Positions 8,818-16,916 of a stretch of DNA of 38,101 nucleotides are shown piece after piece. The stretch is taken from positions 1 through 38,101 of the forward strand of contig NZ_JTAM01000083.1 of the NCBI RefSeq assembly GCF_000812565.1, given 5' to 3'. Each line of letters starts with the position of its first letter. The first letter of the stretch is position 1. This stretch comes from Flammeovirga sp. OC4. Its GTDB lineage: Bacteria; Bacteroidota; Bacteroidia; Cytophagales; Flammeovirgaceae. Position numbers and translations under genes: made by a program. The notes beneath the pieces are model-generated. The model was not told the DNA's origin, ran no database searches, and worked only from the letters and a program-made list of their open reading frames with translations.

Positions 8818-9594
8818 ATGGCAAACGACATAGCAGGAAAAGTGGTGAAGAAAGCTGTGAAGTCAATATTGGTGTCTCAACCGGAACCCGCCAATCAAAA
8901 TTCTCCTTATCACAAATTAGGAGAGAAGTATGGAATCCAAATTGATTTTCGTCCTTTTATCGAAGTAAAAGGCGTGACAGCCAAAGAATTTAGAGCTCAA
9001 AAGATTAACATCCTAGAGCATACAGCAGTTATCTTTACATCTAGAAATGCCATTGATCATTTCTTTAGATTATGCAAAGAACTAAAGGTTGAAGTGCCAG
9101 CAGATATGAAGTATTTCTGTATCTCTGAGCAAACTGCAAATTACCTTCAGAAGTATATTGTAGTCCGTAAGCGTAAGTTGTTTACAGGTTACAAAACTGC
9201 TAGGGACATGTTTGATTTATTCAAGAAGTTTAAAAACGAGAAGTTCTTATTCCCTTGTTCAGATATTAGAAAAGAGGATATTCCAGATTATATGGAGTCT
9301 AATAATATCGAAATGAATGAAGCGATCATCTACCGTACAGTTGCAGCTGATTTATCAGACCTTAGCGACATTTATTATGATATGATTGCTTTCTTTAGCC
9401 CTTCAGGCATCAAATCGTTATTTACGAACTTTCCTGATTTTGAGCAGAAGGAAACAAGAATTGCTGCATTTGGACCAACGACGGCTTCAGCTGTAAGAGA
9501 TGCTGGTTTACATTTAGATGTAGAAGCACCTTTACCAAACGCTCCTTCTATGACAGGTGCAATCGAGTTGTATATAAAAGAAGCGAATGAGTAA
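8818..9594 (+). CDS. hemD: Uroporphyrinogen-III synthase
   Basis: A 258-aa HemD-family protein. It has the alternating two-domain layout typical of the family, with the conserved segments ILEHTAVIFTSRNAIDHFF (about residues 62-80) and YDMIAFFSPSGIKSLF (about 188-203), then IAAFGPTTASAVRDAG near 220. HemD converts hydroxymethylbilane to uroporphyrinogen III in tetrapyrrole synthesis. HemD sequences diverge strongly, so the call rests on these motifs and on the DUF4271 neighbour. The gene ends at a strong terminator and is thus separated from the T9SS block. Confidence 0.85.
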   Translation: MANDIAGKVVKKAVKSILVSQPEPANQNSPYHKLGEKYGIQIDFRPFIEVKGVTAKEFRAQKINILEHTAVIFTSRNAIDHFFRLCKELKVEVPADMKYFCISEQTANYLQKYIVVRKRKLFTGYKTARDMFDLFKKFKNEKFLFPCSDIRKEDIPDYMESNNIEMNEAIIYRTVAADLSDLSDIYYDMIAFFSPSGIKSLFTNFPDFEQKETRIAAFGPTTASAVRDAGLHLDVEAPLPNAPSMTGAIELYIKEANE

Positions 9595-9618
9595 AACCTT
9601 TACGCTTTAAGATATTGA

Positions 9619-9646
9619 AACACCACAGTTTTGTGGTGTTTTTTTT
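9619..9646 (+). terminator. Rho-independent terminator after hemD
   Basis: AACACCACA / TGTGGTGTT with a 4-nt loop and a run of T directly after. Beyond it, 9647-9887 is AT-rich with no recognisable element and should hold the T9SS promoter. Confidence 0.85.
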
Positions 9647-9887
9647 ATGCTTGATATAAGGTAATACTTTATTTTTTTGTTAATTGTAGCAGAAGATTCC
9701 TAAAAATATAGTAACTTCTAACAGCACTTTATAAACGAAGAATAGAATTAATGTGTTAATTTCAGAATCTCAACAGAAATTAATTCAACTTGAAGCAAAG
9801 TACTTATCCTTCTCTTTATTTAGTCTGTAAATTATTTAACTCAATCATCAATTTTAGGGAGAATTGACCTAACCTGACTTATAAATT

Positions 9888-10856
9888 ATGCATTTGACAA
9901 AATTTTTCATCATGAGCTTTCTTGTCATGATGTGTTCTCATCTTAGCTCTCAAGCACAACAAGATCCTCAATTTACTCAATACATGTTTTCAAAACCTTT
10001 TCTAAATCCAGCAGCTGTAGGGATGACTTCGGAAGAAACAGAAGTGGTTTTATTACATCGTACACAATGGCTAGGGTATGAAGGTACATTTGAAAAAGAT
10101 GGTACATTGAATACTCAGTTTTTTTCAATAACCTCACCTATTCAATCGAAGAGATTAGGGGTAGGTTTCCATTTAGTAAATGATGATGTAGGATTGATGT
10201 CAAATCTTGAAGCGCAATTGTCTGTGTCATATTTGGTTCCATTAAAAAGTGGTTCTTTATCATTTGGGTTAAGAGCTGGAATTTATGATCGTAGCTTAAA
10301 TACAGATAGGTTGAGATTTGTAAATGAAAATGACCCCTTATATAATGGAGGACAGCCTTTAAATTCGATTGTTCCCGATATTTCGGCAGGAGTATATTAC
10401 CAAAGTGAAAAGATTTATGCCGGCATAGGAGCAAAACATTTATTAGAATCAGACTTTGAGGGCGGTAGTTCTTCCCCATTTAGTGCATTGGGAATGTCTT
10501 TTAATGGATTATTTGGAATGTCATTAGATGTCACTAATAATCTTATTCTTCAACCTTCTATTTTGATGAGAACGGATTTAAATAGTTTTACTTTTGATTT
10601 AACTGTTTTGGCGAATCTTCAAGAATGGGTGTATGTAGGTGCAGGGCTTAGAGAAATGGAAGCTTTAAGTGCATTGGCAGGCGTTTATTTGCTGAAAAAT
10701 AGAAAATTACACTTAGGCTATGCTGTTGATTTTACCGTAAAAGATCAATCGGCCAAAGCACTGACTTCTCATGAGATATTACTTTCTTTTGGTTTTGGTG
10801 CATTTGGAGGGAAATCACCTTCAGTTATTAGAACTCCACGCTATCGTCATGACTAA
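9888..10856 (+). CDS. Type IX secretion system outer-membrane protein, PorP/SprF family
   Basis: A 322-aa protein with a signal peptide (cleavage near SQAQ, about residue 24). The family signature QDPQFTQYMF followed by NPAAVGM is present at the mature N-terminus. The remainder has beta-barrel character with alternating aromatic and glycine residues. PorP/SprF proteins sit in the outer membrane and associate with the PorK-PorN (GldK-GldN) ring or, as SprF paralogues, with delivery of adhesins. Here it lies directly upstream of gldKLMN, the order of the P. gingivalis porPKLMN locus, which favours PorP. The 167-bp gap to gldK leaves room for a separate promoter. Confidence 0.9.
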   Translation: MHLTKFFIMSFLVMMCSHLSSQAQQDPQFTQYMFSKPFLNPAAVGMTSEETEVVLLHRTQWLGYEGTFEKDGTLNTQFFSITSPIQSKRLGVGFHLVNDDVGLMSNLEAQLSVSYLVPLKSGSLSFGLRAGIYDRSLNTDRLRFVNENDPLYNGGQPLNSIVPDISAGVYYQSEKIYAGIGAKHLLESDFEGGSSSPFSALGMSFNGLFGMSLDVTNNLILQPSILMRTDLNSFTFDLTVLANLQEWVYVGAGLREMEALSALAGVYLLKNRKLHLGYAVDFTVKDQSAKALTSHEILLSFGFGAFGGKSPSVIRTPRYRHD

Positions 10857-11023
10857 TTTCGACTCACTATTTTAACCTGTTTTTGTTTTTTTTTTCTCAA
10901 TTTTAATTTTTTGGATTCATTTTTGTTTCATTGATGTTTGATAATGTTTAGTTATAATATATTAACGTTCATTGTCTAATAGAAAAAGAAACGTATCAAT
11001 CCAATAGGAGAATTTTTTATCAT

Positions 11024-12070
11024 ATGAAAAGCTTGTCAAAGAAAAGGCTAATAGGAGCGTTAAGCATTTTGGCTGTCTTAACACAAAGTTGTGGCGGCCT
11101 ACTTGGAGGTGGTAGTGATTCCGATCAAGGTAACCTGATTGGTTCACAAGATCGACCTGAATGGGATCCACAAGTAATACCTTATGGAATGACTAGTGTA
11201 CCAGGAGGAACATTCCACATGGGACAGGCAGATGAAGATATTACTTACTCTATGATCAACATGAACAAACAAGTTACAATTAGTGGCTTCTTCATGGATG
11301 AGACTGAGATCACAAATAATGAGTACCGTCAGTTTATTGAAGGTATGGAAGCGGAATCTGATACTAGTGCAGATTGGACTTTCGAGCAAATTCAAGAAGA
11401 ATTGCGTCCTGATACAACAGTATGGGAAAAAGATTTTACTTACCACATGGGTGAGCCAATGCAAGACTATTATTATAGTCACCCTGCATTTGACGATTAT
11501 CCAGTTGTAGGTGTTACAAGAAGAGCTGCGGTAGAGTTTTGTGCATGGAGAACAAGACATTACAATGGTTACAGAACAGAACAAGGACTTGCAGAGATGC
11601 CTGCATTTAGATTACCAACAGAAGCAGAATGGGAATATTCAGCAAGAGGTGGTCTGGATATGGCGAAGTACCCTTGGGGTGGTCCTTATGTGAGAAATGG
11701 TAAAGGTTGTGCGTTAGCAAACTTTAAGCCAGGTAGAGGTAACTATTATGATGACGGTTACTCTTATACATCTCCAGTTGGAGCTTACTTCCCTAACGGA
11801 TTTGGTCTTTATGACATGTCAGGGAATGTAGCTGAGTGGTGTGATGATGCATACAATCCATCGGGTTATCCAATTGTTTGGGACTTAAACCCTACTTATA
11901 CAGATCCAAATGAGCCAAAGAAAATCGTAAGAGGCGGTTCTTGGAAAGATATCCCATATTATATCCAAACGGGAACAAGATCATACGAGTTCGAAACACA
12001 AGCAAGATCATATATAGGGTTTAGGTGTGTTATGATTAATCTAGGTAGATCATCTGGATTAGATTATTAG
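11024..12070 (+). CDS. gldK: T9SS/gliding lipoprotein GldK (PorK)
   Basis: A 348-aa lipoprotein: basic N-terminus, hydrophobic stretch, lipobox LTQSC with the lipidated cysteine at about residue 23. The body is a formylglycine-generating-enzyme/sulfatase-modifying fold. Its motifs are VPGGTFHMG (near 62), FRLPTEAEWEYSARGG (near 196), GNVAEWCDDAY (near 266), VRGGSW (near 304) and GFRCV near the end. GldK forms the periplasmic ring at the outer membrane with GldN and is required for T9SS assembly. The upstream 167 bp are T-rich with no terminator. It is followed by gldL after 68 bp, consistent with one transcript. Confidence 0.95.
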   Translation: MKSLSKKRLIGALSILAVLTQSCGGLLGGGSDSDQGNLIGSQDRPEWDPQVIPYGMTSVPGGTFHMGQADEDITYSMINMNKQVTISGFFMDETEITNNEYRQFIEGMEAESDTSADWTFEQIQEELRPDTTVWEKDFTYHMGEPMQDYYYSHPAFDDYPVVGVTRRAAVEFCAWRTRHYNGYRTEQGLAEMPAFRLPTEAEWEYSARGGLDMAKYPWGGPYVRNGKGCALANFKPGRGNYYDDGYSYTSPVGAYFPNGFGLYDMSGNVAEWCDDAYNPSGYPIVWDLNPTYTDPNEPKKIVRGGSWKDIPYYIQTGTRSYEFETQARSYIGFRCVMINLGRSSGLDY

Positions 12071-12138
12071 TAAAGTGAACCTAAACAAGGAACACAAGTT
12101 TATCCAAAACAATCAATTTAGACAATTTTAGAAGCAAA

Positions 12139-12963
12139 ATGAGCCATTTACACGAAACAGGAAGAGCAAAATTCTACAGAGTATACGTTCCTATTTTAAC
12201 TAACCTTGGAGCAGCAGTAGTAATTGTAGGTGCAATGTTTAAAATTCTTCACCTACCTAACGGTGGACCTATTCTTGCAGCTGGTCTTATCACAGAAGCA
12301 TTATTATTCTTTATCGGAGCATTCGCTCCAGCTGCACCTTTCGAAAAGCATTACGATTGGGCGTTAGCTTATCCTGAGTTATTATCAGAAGAAGCAGCAG
12401 CAGCTCCAAAGAAAAAAGCAGTCAAGGCTGATCCTAAGAAAGATATTGCAGCTTTAGGTGCAATGGATAAAATGTTAGCAGATGCGAAATTAACTCCAGA
12501 AGTATTCAAAAACTTTGGTGCTGGAATGGAGAACTTAAATAAATCAGTGGGTCAAATGAAGTCAGTAGCTAGCGTTGCTGGTGCTTCAGATGAGTACTCT
12601 CGTTCATTACAAGTAGCTACAAAGTCTATGGGAGACTTAAACAAGTCTTTCTCTACTACTGTTTCTGCTATGAAAACAATGGAAGGTACTGCAGCTGATT
12701 CTAAAGCTCACCAACAACAAGTTCAAGCTATTACTAAGAACTTAGGTGCATTAAATGCAGTTTATGAAATGGAATTAAAAGATGCTAATAACCATCTTAA
12801 GACAATCAATAAATTCCACGGTAACTTAGCAACTGCTGTTCAAAGCATGGATGAAGCAAGTAAAGAAGCGACTAAGTTCAAGACTCAAATGACTGCATTA
12901 ACAACGAACTTAACTTCGTTGAACAATGTATATGGTAAGATGCTTACTGCAATGAAAGGCTAA
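12139..12963 (+). CDS. gldL: T9SS/gliding motor protein GldL (PorL)
   Basis: A 274-aa inner-membrane protein with two N-terminal transmembrane helices (about residues 17-38 and 43-63) and a long cytoplasmic helical tail. TM1 contains GAAVVIVGAMFKIL with K35; TM2 contains LITEALLFF with E53. By alignment from memory these match the charged membrane residues of F. johnsoniae GldL (K27 and E49) implicated in proton-driven motor function. The second TM2-end glutamate reported there is an alanine here (AFAPA), which is worth checking. GldL forms a pentamer around a GldM dimer. Spacing to gldM is 54 bp. Confidence 0.95.
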   Translation: MSHLHETGRAKFYRVYVPILTNLGAAVVIVGAMFKILHLPNGGPILAAGLITEALLFFIGAFAPAAPFEKHYDWALAYPELLSEEAAAAPKKKAVKADPKKDIAALGAMDKMLADAKLTPEVFKNFGAGMENLNKSVGQMKSVASVAGASDEYSRSLQVATKSMGDLNKSFSTTVSAMKTMEGTAADSKAHQQQVQAITKNLGALNAVYEMELKDANNHLKTINKFHGNLATAVQSMDEASKEATKFKTQMTALTTNLTSLNNVYGKMLTAMKG

Positions 12964-13017
12964 TTTAGTCTTTCAGACGTTCATATTTTGTATAAACCTT
13001 AACAAAGAAAAGGACTA

Positions 13018-14631
13018 ATGGCAGGAGGAGCAAAAGAAACCCCAAGACAACGGATGATTGGTCTAATGTACTTAGTACTAATGGCCATGCTAGCGTTGAA
13101 CGTGAGTAATACTGTACTTGATAAATTTATCTTTATCGAGCAATCATTAGAGAACTCTAATCATATTACTGCACAGGAAAATGATAGACAGTTACACGCA
13201 ATTGAAGGTGCAGCTGCTAAAAAAGTAAATGAAACAACAAAGCAAGTTTTAGAAGATGCAAAAGCTCTTCGTAAAGAAACTGCTGAAGTTATTGCATATA
13301 TCGATAATCTTAAAGAAGAAATCGTAAAGAAAACAGGTGGTTACGAGCACGGAGAACTTAAAGGTAAAAGTGATACTCAAAAACCAGCTGAATTATTAAT
13401 CGGTTTAGAAGGTAAGAAAAACGGTAAAGCATACGAATTAGAGAAGAAGTTAAATGCGTTAGCGAAACATTTTGATGATGTAGCAATAAAGCACGACACT
13501 TCTAAAACTTGGCAGGCAATCGGAAAATTAGCGAAGCCGGCTAAGGAAATGGATCAATACAAAAACGACAAGGATAATAAGAACAAGGATTTTGCTTATA
13601 TCCAATTCGAAGAAACTCCGACAGCAGCATGTATGGCAATTCTTTCTGAAATGTCATCGGAAGTACTTCAAAACGAAACAAAAGTTTTAAAAGTACTAAA
13701 TGATCGTGTTGGTGGTAGAGTAGTATTTGATAAAGTTGTTGCGGTTGTGAAACCTACTTCGAAATACGTTGCAGCTGGTTTAGAGTATGAAGCGACAATG
13801 TTTATTGCAGCATCATCATCAGCAGCAAAACCAAGAATGAAATATAACGGAAGTACTATCAAAGTAGTAGACGGTATTGGTGAAGTTAAATTCCCAGTTA
13901 AGCCTGCGAAATATGATAAGAATGGTCGTTCAACTCAATCTTGGAAAGGTGAAATTACTTACACTACTCCATTCGGTGATACTACGTTATTAGTAGAGGA
14001 AGAGTATGTAGTTGTTAAACCTACAATTGAAGTTAACTCTGCTACTGTAAATGCACTTTACAGAAACGTAGCAAACAAATTAGTAATTGATGTACCTGCT
14101 TTAGGTGAAGCTTATAACCCTCAATTCTCAGCAACTAATGCTAAAGTGATGAGTTCAGGTAAAGTAGCTACGATCATTCCAGACGTTAAAGCTAAAGCTG
14201 TAGCTTTAACAGTGAAGAGTAGTGGAAACACAATTGGTACTAAGAACTTTAAAACAAGAGGAGTTCCAAAACCAACAATTACTTTCCCTGGAATTGATTT
14301 AAAGAAAGGTATTAGTTCTAAAACAAGAACACTTAAAGTTCGTCCTAAACCGGACGAAGAATTCAAAGCAGCATTACCTGATGAAGCTAACTATCGTGTA
14401 GTGGAATGGGAAGTAACTGTTGCATTTGGTACAAAACCATTAGCTGGTCCAGTAAAGATCAAAGGTGGTAAACAAGATTTCGATATTGGAAGTCTTTTGA
14501 AAAAGGCACCTAAAGGAACACCAGGTGTACGTGTTGTAGTAGATGTGAAAACAGTAGTTCGTAAAAACTCTCAGGGACAAACTGAAAAAGTTTCTGGAGT
14601 AGGTGGAATTACTACAATCTCAGTAAACTAA
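13018..14631 (+). CDS. gldM: T9SS/gliding motor protein GldM (PorM)
   Basis: A 537-aa protein beginning with the typical GldM N-terminus: ETPRQRMIGLMYLVLMAML, a single transmembrane helix at about residues 13-33. A large periplasmic region follows, consisting of a helical domain (to about 225) and a series of beta-rich domains (about 230-537). GldM forms dimers that span the periplasm and couple the GldL motor to the GldK-GldN ring. Length agrees with the family (about 510-540 aa). It is separated by 12 bp from gldN, so translational coupling is likely. Confidence 0.95.
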   Translation: MAGGAKETPRQRMIGLMYLVLMAMLALNVSNTVLDKFIFIEQSLENSNHITAQENDRQLHAIEGAAAKKVNETTKQVLEDAKALRKETAEVIAYIDNLKEEIVKKTGGYEHGELKGKSDTQKPAELLIGLEGKKNGKAYELEKKLNALAKHFDDVAIKHDTSKTWQAIGKLAKPAKEMDQYKNDKDNKNKDFAYIQFEETPTAACMAILSEMSSEVLQNETKVLKVLNDRVGGRVVFDKVVAVVKPTSKYVAAGLEYEATMFIAASSSAAKPRMKYNGSTIKVVDGIGEVKFPVKPAKYDKNGRSTQSWKGEITYTTPFGDTTLLVEEEYVVVKPTIEVNSATVNALYRNVANKLVIDVPALGEAYNPQFSATNAKVMSSGKVATIIPDVKAKAVALTVKSSGNTIGTKNFKTRGVPKPTITFPGIDLKKGISSKTRTLKVRPKPDEEFKAALPDEANYRVVEWEVTVAFGTKPLAGPVKIKGGKQDFDIGSLLKKAPKGTPGVRVVVDVKTVVRKNSQGQTEKVSGVGGITTISVN

Positions 14632-14643
14632 AGAATCAAGATT

Positions 14644-15525
14644 ATGAAAAGTCTAAGAGGATTACTTTTACTAGCATTTGTAGCAGTTGCTAGTATGACT
14701 TACGCACAGGAGATTGATGAGAGTGAATGGAATAAACATTCAGTTAGACCTGTTCGTAATGCAGATATAATGTTTAAGAAAACGGTTTGGTATAGAGTAA
14801 ACCTTTCTGATAAAATAAATCAGCCGTTCTTTGCTAAAAACCGTTGGTTACCTAAACTGATGATTGATGCAGTAAAGAGTAGTTTACTTAGACCATATGA
14901 GAATGACTCTTTAAAGAAGCGTTTAACAATAGACGAGTTCAAAGAGCGTATCAAACGTCCTAATGAAGGCGGCGGAGACTCAGGCGGTGACGACTGGGGT
15001 GGCGGCGACGACTGGGGCGGCGGAGGCGGCTGGGGCGACTCAGGTGACTCAGGCTGGGGTGACTCAGGCGGAAGTACTGGAGGAGCAGCAGTTGCAGCTA
15101 ATGATGAGTTATATCCTGAAGATATCTATCTAATGGATATTAAAGTAGACATCTTATTTGACCGTAGAAGAGGTAGATGGGTTCATGATATCCAAGTGAT
15201 CTCACTAATTCTTCCAGCTGAAAATAATGGTGGTACTCTTGAGAGAATGGTAGCTTCATTTAGTTATAAAGAAGTGGTTGAAAACCTTTTCAAGGAGAAC
15301 AGAGACGCTTTGTGGTACAATGATAGAAACTTAGCAGAAAGTAAAAACTTATCAGATGCTTTTGATCTATTGTTATATCAAGGTAAGATTACTAAGTACA
15401 CTAATACACAAGATAAAGATATCGCTTTATTGTATGGTGATGCTAAAGGTGATATTGCTTTGATGAAGGGCTTAGAATACAAATATGATCTAGTAGAGTA
15501 CGAGTCAGATTTATGGTCAAACTAG
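14644..15525 (+). CDS. gldN: T9SS/gliding protein GldN (PorN) with Gly/Asp/Trp-rich insert
   Basis: A 293-aa periplasmic protein with signal peptide (cleavage near TYAQ, residue 21). Family features flank an insert: WNKHSVRPVRNADIMFKK with VWYRVNL near the N-terminus, and YPEDIYLMDIKVDILFDRR after residue 157. GldN partners with GldK in the T9SS ring. Residues 109-147 are a low-complexity insert built of GGG, GDS, DDWGG and GWGDS blocks. Its DNA (about 14968-15084) is very GC-rich against an AT-rich background. The insert may be a flexible linker between the two halves; no function is known to me. It is the last gene of the operon, followed by a terminator. Confidence 0.93.
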   Translation: MKSLRGLLLLAFVAVASMTYAQEIDESEWNKHSVRPVRNADIMFKKTVWYRVNLSDKINQPFFAKNRWLPKLMIDAVKSSLLRPYENDSLKKRLTIDEFKERIKRPNEGGGDSGGDDWGGGDDWGGGGGWGDSGDSGWGDSGGSTGGAAVAANDELYPEDIYLMDIKVDILFDRRRGRWVHDIQVISLILPAENNGGTLERMVASFSYKEVVENLFKENRDALWYNDRNLAESKNLSDAFDLLLYQGKITKYTNTQDKDIALLYGDAKGDIALMKGLEYKYDLVEYESDLWSN

Positions 15526-15546
15526 TATAATATTAGAATAAAATAT

Positions 15547-15582
15547 AAAAAGAGAATCATGTAAAAATGGTTCTCTTTTTTT
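15547..15582 (+). terminator. Rho-independent terminator after gldN
   Basis: AGAGAATCAT pairs with ATGGTTCTCT (one G-T pair) across a short loop, followed by a T-run. It ends the gldKLMN transcript. Confidence 0.8.
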
Positions 15583-15670
15583 TACTTTTATTCTTTGAGT
15601 TTTTTTATTTACAATAGGTACTTCTCTTTTAAGACTATCTTGAGTGAAGAACTTTTTAAAAAGGTAATTA

Positions 15671-16464
15671 AGCACATTGTAAACTAAGCTTTTGTTCGCT
15701 TTCAATTTATCTTGCTACAAGATTTTATAGTGGCTTCCTTCAAGATTCCTTCTTCTTCATTGATCTTTGATTGCGGCCATCACTCTTTTTTCTAATTCCT
15801 TCTTGTACGGAACTCTATCACACAAGCATTATGTTGTAATTTAAGAGATAAGATTGTTATCAAAGCATATAACAGAGCATTTTGGATCATAAGGCAGGTT
15901 ATATTACTATAGAATCTATTCCACCCTCGCAATGAAGTTTCCTGCCATTTCACTTATGCACTATTGTTTTTTGAGGTGAGGTTTAAGTTCGCTTTTGTCA
16001 ATATTTCTTGAACATGTGTATGTGAGATTTTATCTGTATAACCTAATTCAACAACTTTACCAGCCAACATTCTTAAGGTCCATTTAGAATAACCTTCAGG
16101 AGGAGTACTGCAAGCTAATGCAATAATTTTTGCCTTATTTTCATCGGTTAGACTAGCTGGACGGCCACTTCGAGGTTTTTCTTCCAGTAAGGAATTTAAA
16201 CCTTCTGTCTTATACTTTTTTTTCCAATCTGAAATAGTAGCTATTCTTACCTGTAAAGTAGCAGCTACTTCCTTATATGTTTTTTGCTCATTGAGCAACA
16301 ATAAAGAAGTCAAACGAAGGTTTACTCTTGATTTTATATCACCATTCGAAAGGAGTTCTTTGATGTGATTTTTTTCTTTTTCACTTAATTGAATGTGATC
16401 TCTTTTCATCTTTCTTTTTAAATTTGAGATCCTTAATTTATGAAAATATAGTTTACGACGTGCT
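15671..16464 (-). mobile_element. Decayed IS630-family insertion sequence
   Basis: A remnant of about 794 bp bounded by related inverted ends. The left end (15671) reads AGCACATTGTAAACTAAG. The right end, read on the minus strand from 16464, is AGCACGTCGTAAACTATA. Inside is a transposase relic on the minus strand: an intact HTH-containing ORFA, then a disrupted ORFB. Known IS630 elements are about 1.0-1.2 kb, so part of the DDE region has been lost. The terminal ATTGTAAACTA core is shared with the MITE-like units at 16480 and 36454-38050. Confidence 0.75.
15721..16409 (-). pseudogene. IS630-type transposase, frameshifted and degenerate
   Basis: ORFA runs from an ATG at 16409 to the stop at 15954 (151 aa). 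The frame stays open upstream to 16484, but that part reads out through the IS end and cannot be real. ORFA has the IS630 HTH pair (YKEVAATLQVRIATISDWKKK) and the linker EEKPRSGRPASLTDENKAK. Near its end is A AAA AAC, a canonical -1 slippery heptamer. Shifting there gives LKPHLKKQ, then a stop where W is expected, then CISEMAGNFIARVE, three stops, and NLPYDPKCSVICFD, which resembles the first catalytic Asp region of IS630 DDE transposases. A C-terminal-like piece (DRVPYKKELEKRV) follows after further stops. The enzyme must be inactive. Confidence 0.8.
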
Positions 16465-16479
16465 TGTAATGACGTTAAA

Positions 16480-16804
16480 TACATTGTAAACTAAGTTTTC
16501 GTTAATTTATGAGATTCTTTTTATGGAGGATAAATGATAGTGTATTGCGGTTCGCGAGGACGTTTTACTAAAATGTCCCTAAAGAACTGCATTTTAGAAG
16601 GTTATTATAAAATTTTTGCATTTCTGTAATCAGGCAATTATTTAGGCGAGAGTAATGGAATTTAGCTTTTGACTGCAGAGCCTAGATTTTTTGCTTCGTT
16701 TTTCATTAATGAAAAAATGAAGAAGAAGAAAGCTTGGAAGTAGGCCCTATAAAATCTAGTAGAAATAGGGATTGGAAGTTAACCGTAATTTAGTTTATAC
16801 TGTA
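16480..16804 (-). repeat. Solitary MITE-like element, IS630-type ends (short B form)
   Basis: A 325-bp element with terminal repeats TACATTGTAAACTAA (16480-16494) and TTAGTTTATACTGTA (16790-16804), with TA at both outer edges. Its reverse complement aligns along most of its length with the unit at 37645-38050. Shared blocks include the AAGC...TTCTTCTTCATTTT segment, GCAAAAAATCTAGGC, GTCAAAAGCTAAAT, TCTAAAA.GCAGTTCT and CGCAATACACTA-like stretches. It has no coding capacity. It lies 15 bp from the decayed IS630 element and fills most of the gap (16465-16916) before tsf. Confidence 0.8.
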
Positions 16805-16844
16805 TTAAAAGTAATAGTAAATTTGGAGATCAGAATCTTGATAA

Positions 16845-16882
16845 ACAAAAAAGGCTAATCCATCATAAGATAGAATAGCCTT
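16845..16882 (-). terminator. Rho-independent terminator of the ribosomal operon after tsf
   Basis: On the minus strand AAGGCTA pairs with TAGCCTT, with an inner TATTC/GATTA-like extension, followed by six T. It lies 34 bp past the tsf stop. Confidence 0.75.
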
Positions 16883-16916
16883 AATTATATAGATTCCTTC
16901 TGGTGAAGGAAGTAAA

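Noticed and set aside
11144-11584. 146-codon minus-strand frame inside gldK
   Set aside because: It is antisense to a well-supported gene, has biased composition, and shows no domain. It is a shadow frame.
16410-16484. N-terminal extension of the IS630 ORFA to 16484
   Set aside because: It reads through the right IS end, the spacer and into the end of the neighbouring MITE-like element. The internal ATG at 16409 fits the family start.
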